Origin: Myxococcales bacterium
GTDB lineage: Bacteria; Myxococcota_A; Polyangia; Polyangiales; JAFGIB01
Assembly (NCBI GenBank): GCA_028817855.1
Contig: JAPPOT010000764.1
Location: 1 to 33,298 of the forward strand
Reading direction: 5' to 3'
DNA length: 33,298 nt
Every line of letters starts with the position of its first letter. The first letter of the stretch is position 1. The translations under genes and the position numbers were made by a program. The notes under the pieces were generated by a model, which ran no database searches, was not told where the DNA came from, and saw only the letters and a program-made list of their open reading frames with translations. Positions 31,279 to 33,298 of the stretch are shown here, in pieces.

Positions 31279-32859
31279 GTGCTACTGCTGCCTGTCAGCC
31301 ACGAGGACCGCACCGTACGGCGCATGCCGTGGGTGAGCATCGCGATCCTCGCGGTCTGCGTGGCCCTGCAGGTCCATTCGTGTGTCGCCATGCCAGAGCT
31401 CGAGGAGCGTGGGATCGCGATCGAGCGCGAGATGCGCGACCTGCGCGACGAGGTCGTCAGCGAGCGCGCCGCGGCCCTGGCCGAGGAGGCCCAGTCCGAG
31501 CAGTCCGAGAAGCGCCCCCACGCGCGCCGCCGCGGGCGCGGCATAGGCGATGACTTCGCACCGCCGCCGTCGATCTTCGGCGAGCCCGAGCTGGACACCG
31601 CCGTCGAGCTCAACGAGTGGCACTTCCGGCATCAAGCGCAGCAGGAGTTCGACGCCGGCGAGCTGGGCGATGACGACGATCCGCGCATAGTGCGGCGCGA
31701 AGAGCTCCAGGGCGAGCTCGATGCGCTGGTGCTCTCCGCTCCGGTGATGCGCTTCGGCTACCGTCCGGCTCTCGATGGGCTGGCGAGCCTACTCAGCTCC
31801 ATGTTCGCGCACGGTGGTTGGCTGCACCTGGTGGGCAACATGTGGTTCCTCTATCTGGTCGGCTGCAACCTGGAGGATCGCTGGGGGCGCTGGCAGTTCA
31901 CCAGCTTTTACCTGATCGCTGGCATTATCGCTGCGCTCACCTACACGGCGCTCCACCCCGACTCGGAGATACCGCTCGTGGGCGCGTCCGGAGCCGTCGC
32001 GGGCGCAATGGGCGCCTTCATGGTGTGCTTCAGCAAGACGAAGGTGAAGATCTTCTACCTCTACTGGCTCTTCCTGATGCCGCGATGGGGCACCTTCAAT
32101 GCGAGCGCGTGGTTGGTGCTCCTCTTCTGGGTGGCCGAGCAGGCGCTGTGGATGATGGTCGAGGTGTCTGGCGATGGGGCGGGCATCGCGTTCTCCGCGC
32201 ACGTGGGAGGTTTCCTCTTCGGTGCGGCGGTGGCTGCCATGCTGCGCTTCTCGGGTGTGGACATGCAACTCGACGAGCTTGGCGAGCGCGTGGCGGCGGA
32301 TGGGCTCGAGGTCTTCAGCGAGGACCCGCTGTATCTGCAGGCGATGGAGTATCGCGACCGCGGTCAGGACGTGGCGGCCAAGGAGCGGCTGGTGCGCTTG
32401 ATCGCGGACAAGCCCACGCACCGGGGCGCGCGCGAGGCGCTCTTCATGATCGGTGTCCAGCTGAAGGATCTAGAGGCGCTCGACTACAGCGTCGGCTTCC
32501 TGATCGACGACTACGGCCGTCGCCAGGCTGACGAGCCGCTCGCCGACCTCTTCCGTCAGCTGCGCGGGGCGATGCCGGACTACGGACTCACGGATCAGGA
32601 GCTCTTTCGCGTCGTCGGGGCCGCCAAGCGCATGGACGATGCCGAGCCGACCATCCAGGCCGTGTCCGAGCTGATGCAGCTGTACCCAAAGAGCGCGGTG
32701 ATGCCGCGGGCGCTGTGGGCCGCCGCCGAGGTGCAGCAACGTTTCGGCACGCCCAAACAACACCGCGACACGCTCGAGCGCATCGTGCGGCGCTTCCCCG
32801 ACCACGCCTGCGGCGGCATGGCGCGGCGCGAGCTCGAGGCGATGGGGGTGAGGGCGTAG
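31279..32859 (+). CDS. Rhomboid-family intramembrane serine protease with C-terminal TPR
   Basis: 526 residues from GTG 31279. This start is chosen because MLLLPVSHEDRTVRRMPWVS is the usual rhomboid N-terminus and a -10 lies six bases upstream; an earlier frame start at 31213 runs through the operator. A charged insert (about 55-155) separates the first helix from the core. The core has HGGWLHLVGNMWFLYLVG (H178 and Asn-stabilised oxyanion region), the catalytic Ser S237 in GASGAVAGAMGAF, and the catalytic His H308 in AHVGGFLFGA. From about 350 TPR-like helices follow (YRDRGQDVAAKERLVRLIAD and others). Rhomboids cut single-span membrane proteins; substrates here are unknown. The next gene starts directly at its stop codon. 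Confidence 0.92.
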   Translation: MLLLPVSHEDRTVRRMPWVSIAILAVCVALQVHSCVAMPELEERGIAIEREMRDLRDEVVSERAAALAEEAQSEQSEKRPHARRRGRGIGDDFAPPPSIFGEPELDTAVELNEWHFRHQAQQEFDAGELGDDDDPRIVRREELQGELDALVLSAPVMRFGYRPALDGLASLLSSMFAHGGWLHLVGNMWFLYLVGCNLEDRWGRWQFTSFYLIAGIIAALTYTALHPDSEIPLVGASGAVAGAMGAFMVCFSKTKVKIFYLYWLFLMPRWGTFNASAWLVLLFWVAEQALWMMVEVSGDGAGIAFSAHVGGFLFGAAVAAMLRFSGVDMQLDELGERVAADGLEVFSEDPLYLQAMEYRDRGQDVAAKERLVRLIADKPTHRGAREALFMIGVQLKDLEALDYSVGFLIDDYGRRQADEPLADLFRQLRGAMPDYGLTDQELFRVVGAAKRMDDAEPTIQAVSELMQLYPKSAVMPRALWAAAEVQQRFGTPKQHRDTLERIVRRFPDHACGGMARRELEAMGVRA

Positions 32860-33298
32860 ATGCCCGGCGGCGAGTACAACGTCTGGCTCGAGCAGCTGGA
32901 TGGCGGCGACGGTGAGTCGCCCGACCAGGGTCTGGCCCGCGTCTTCGGCATCCCCCTCGATCGGGCGCAGGCGCTCATCGCGCGGCTGCCGCGCGTGGTC
33001 AAGCACGGGGCCACGCCGGAGGAGGCGCGGCAGGTCTGCGATGCCCTGCGCGCGATCGGCGGCAAGGTGCGGATCGATCGCGCCGACGCCCAGCTTGCGC
33101 CCCAGTCCCGGCAGCCGTCGGCACGACCCTCGCGGCGACCGTCAAAGCGTCCCGGCGCGCAGCGTGTCTCACGCCGGGCGGCCGCTCCCGAGCCGGTGCC
33201 GATACCGGCGCCGGTGGCGCCCGAGTCTGCGCCTCCCCAGGCCAGCGCCGACACCCTGACGTTCGGCACCAGCGATCTGAGCTCGAGCCCTCCGCCCC
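32860..33298 (+). CDS. Protein with L7/L12-like segment and Pro/Ala/Arg linker (3' end outside window)
   Basis: The ATG at 32860 follows the rhomboid TAG with no gap (TAGATG), so translation is probably coupled. 146 codons are open to the window edge. Residues 1-70 (MPGGEYNVWLEQLDGGDGES, then GIPLDRAQALIARLPRVVKH, ATPEEARQVCDALRAIGGKV) resemble the C-terminal domain of ribosomal protein L7/L12 (lysine-rich helix, EEA...L...GAKV). In myxobacteria such segments also appear as stand-alone binding modules. A basic Ser/Arg/Pro stretch and a Pro/Ala linker follow, so a further domain is expected beyond the window. The function is unknown. Confidence 0.7.
   Translation, partial: MPGGEYNVWLEQLDGGDGESPDQGLARVFGIPLDRAQALIARLPRVVKHGATPEEARQVCDALRAIGGKVRIDRADAQLAPQSRQPSARPSRRPSKRPGAQRVSRRAAAPEPVPIPAPVAPESAPPQASADTLTFGTSDLSSSPPP

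Noticed and set aside
1..33298. CRISPR array, tRNA or rRNA genes, prophage or intact IS
   Set aside because: No regularly spaced repeats, cloverleaf or conserved rRNA strings, integrases or transposase motifs were seen in either strand.

Overview
The window looks like chromosomal DNA of a high-GC myxobacterium (Myxococcota; a finer placement would be a guess). The reasons are the strong G/C bias at third codon positions, the number of secreted lipoproteins with acidic Asp/Gly/Ser linkers, a DUF1552 + DUF1592/1588 haem-c pair, calcium-binding EGF modules, TPR-plus-outer-membrane-barrel proteins and a caspase-like lipoprotein. No tRNA, rRNA, CRISPR array, prophage or intact transposase was seen. 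Nearly all sequence is accounted for by about 29 genes on both strands, and no gene-free stretch exceeds 300 bases.

Layout. 1-1602: the end of an acyl-CoA dehydrogenase facing a DMT-family permease. 1615-1778: a MITE-like element with TA ends. 1809-8400: a TPR/barrel protein and, divergently, three surface lipoproteins (beta-propeller; von Willebrand A; haem-c protein with a knottin-like tail). 8480-10450: a TetR regulator, rpoZ and a YfcG-type glutathione transferase; rpoZ and the transferase converge on two matched 122-bp palindromes. 10683-16454 (minus strand): the DUF1552/DUF1588 pair, a ThDP enzyme of the acetolactate synthase type and an ALG5-like glycosyltransferase. 16671-22392: an EGF lipoprotein, a FadL-type porin, a Cys-rich mini-lipoprotein, a caspase-like lipoprotein and a small lipoprotein. 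22421-22553: a third, diverged palindrome. 22692-27409: a second TPR/barrel protein, an ETF-beta lysine methyltransferase homologue, a second Cys-rich mini-lipoprotein, a CPBP protease, a cyclophilin lipoprotein and an SRPBCC protein. 27527-33298: a one-TM small protein with a structured leader, an unknown gene, a frameshifted beta-propeller lipoprotein, a seven-TM coiled-coil protein with a histone-H1-like tail, and a rhomboid-TPR protease abutting a protein with an L7/L12-like segment.

How the genes fit together. This is a housekeeping and cell-envelope region rather than one pathway: about 11 of 29 genes encode likely lipoproteins and several more encode envelope proteins. The clearest functional units are the coupled DUF1588/DUF1552 pair and the rhomboid pair. 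The most unusual signals are non-coding. Two adjacent inverted palindromes differ by about ten compensatory base-pair changes. Several genes have a -10 hexamer only 6-7 nt before the start codon, which predicts leaderless mRNAs. A 19-of-23-nt match joins the tetR start region to that of the DUF1588 gene.
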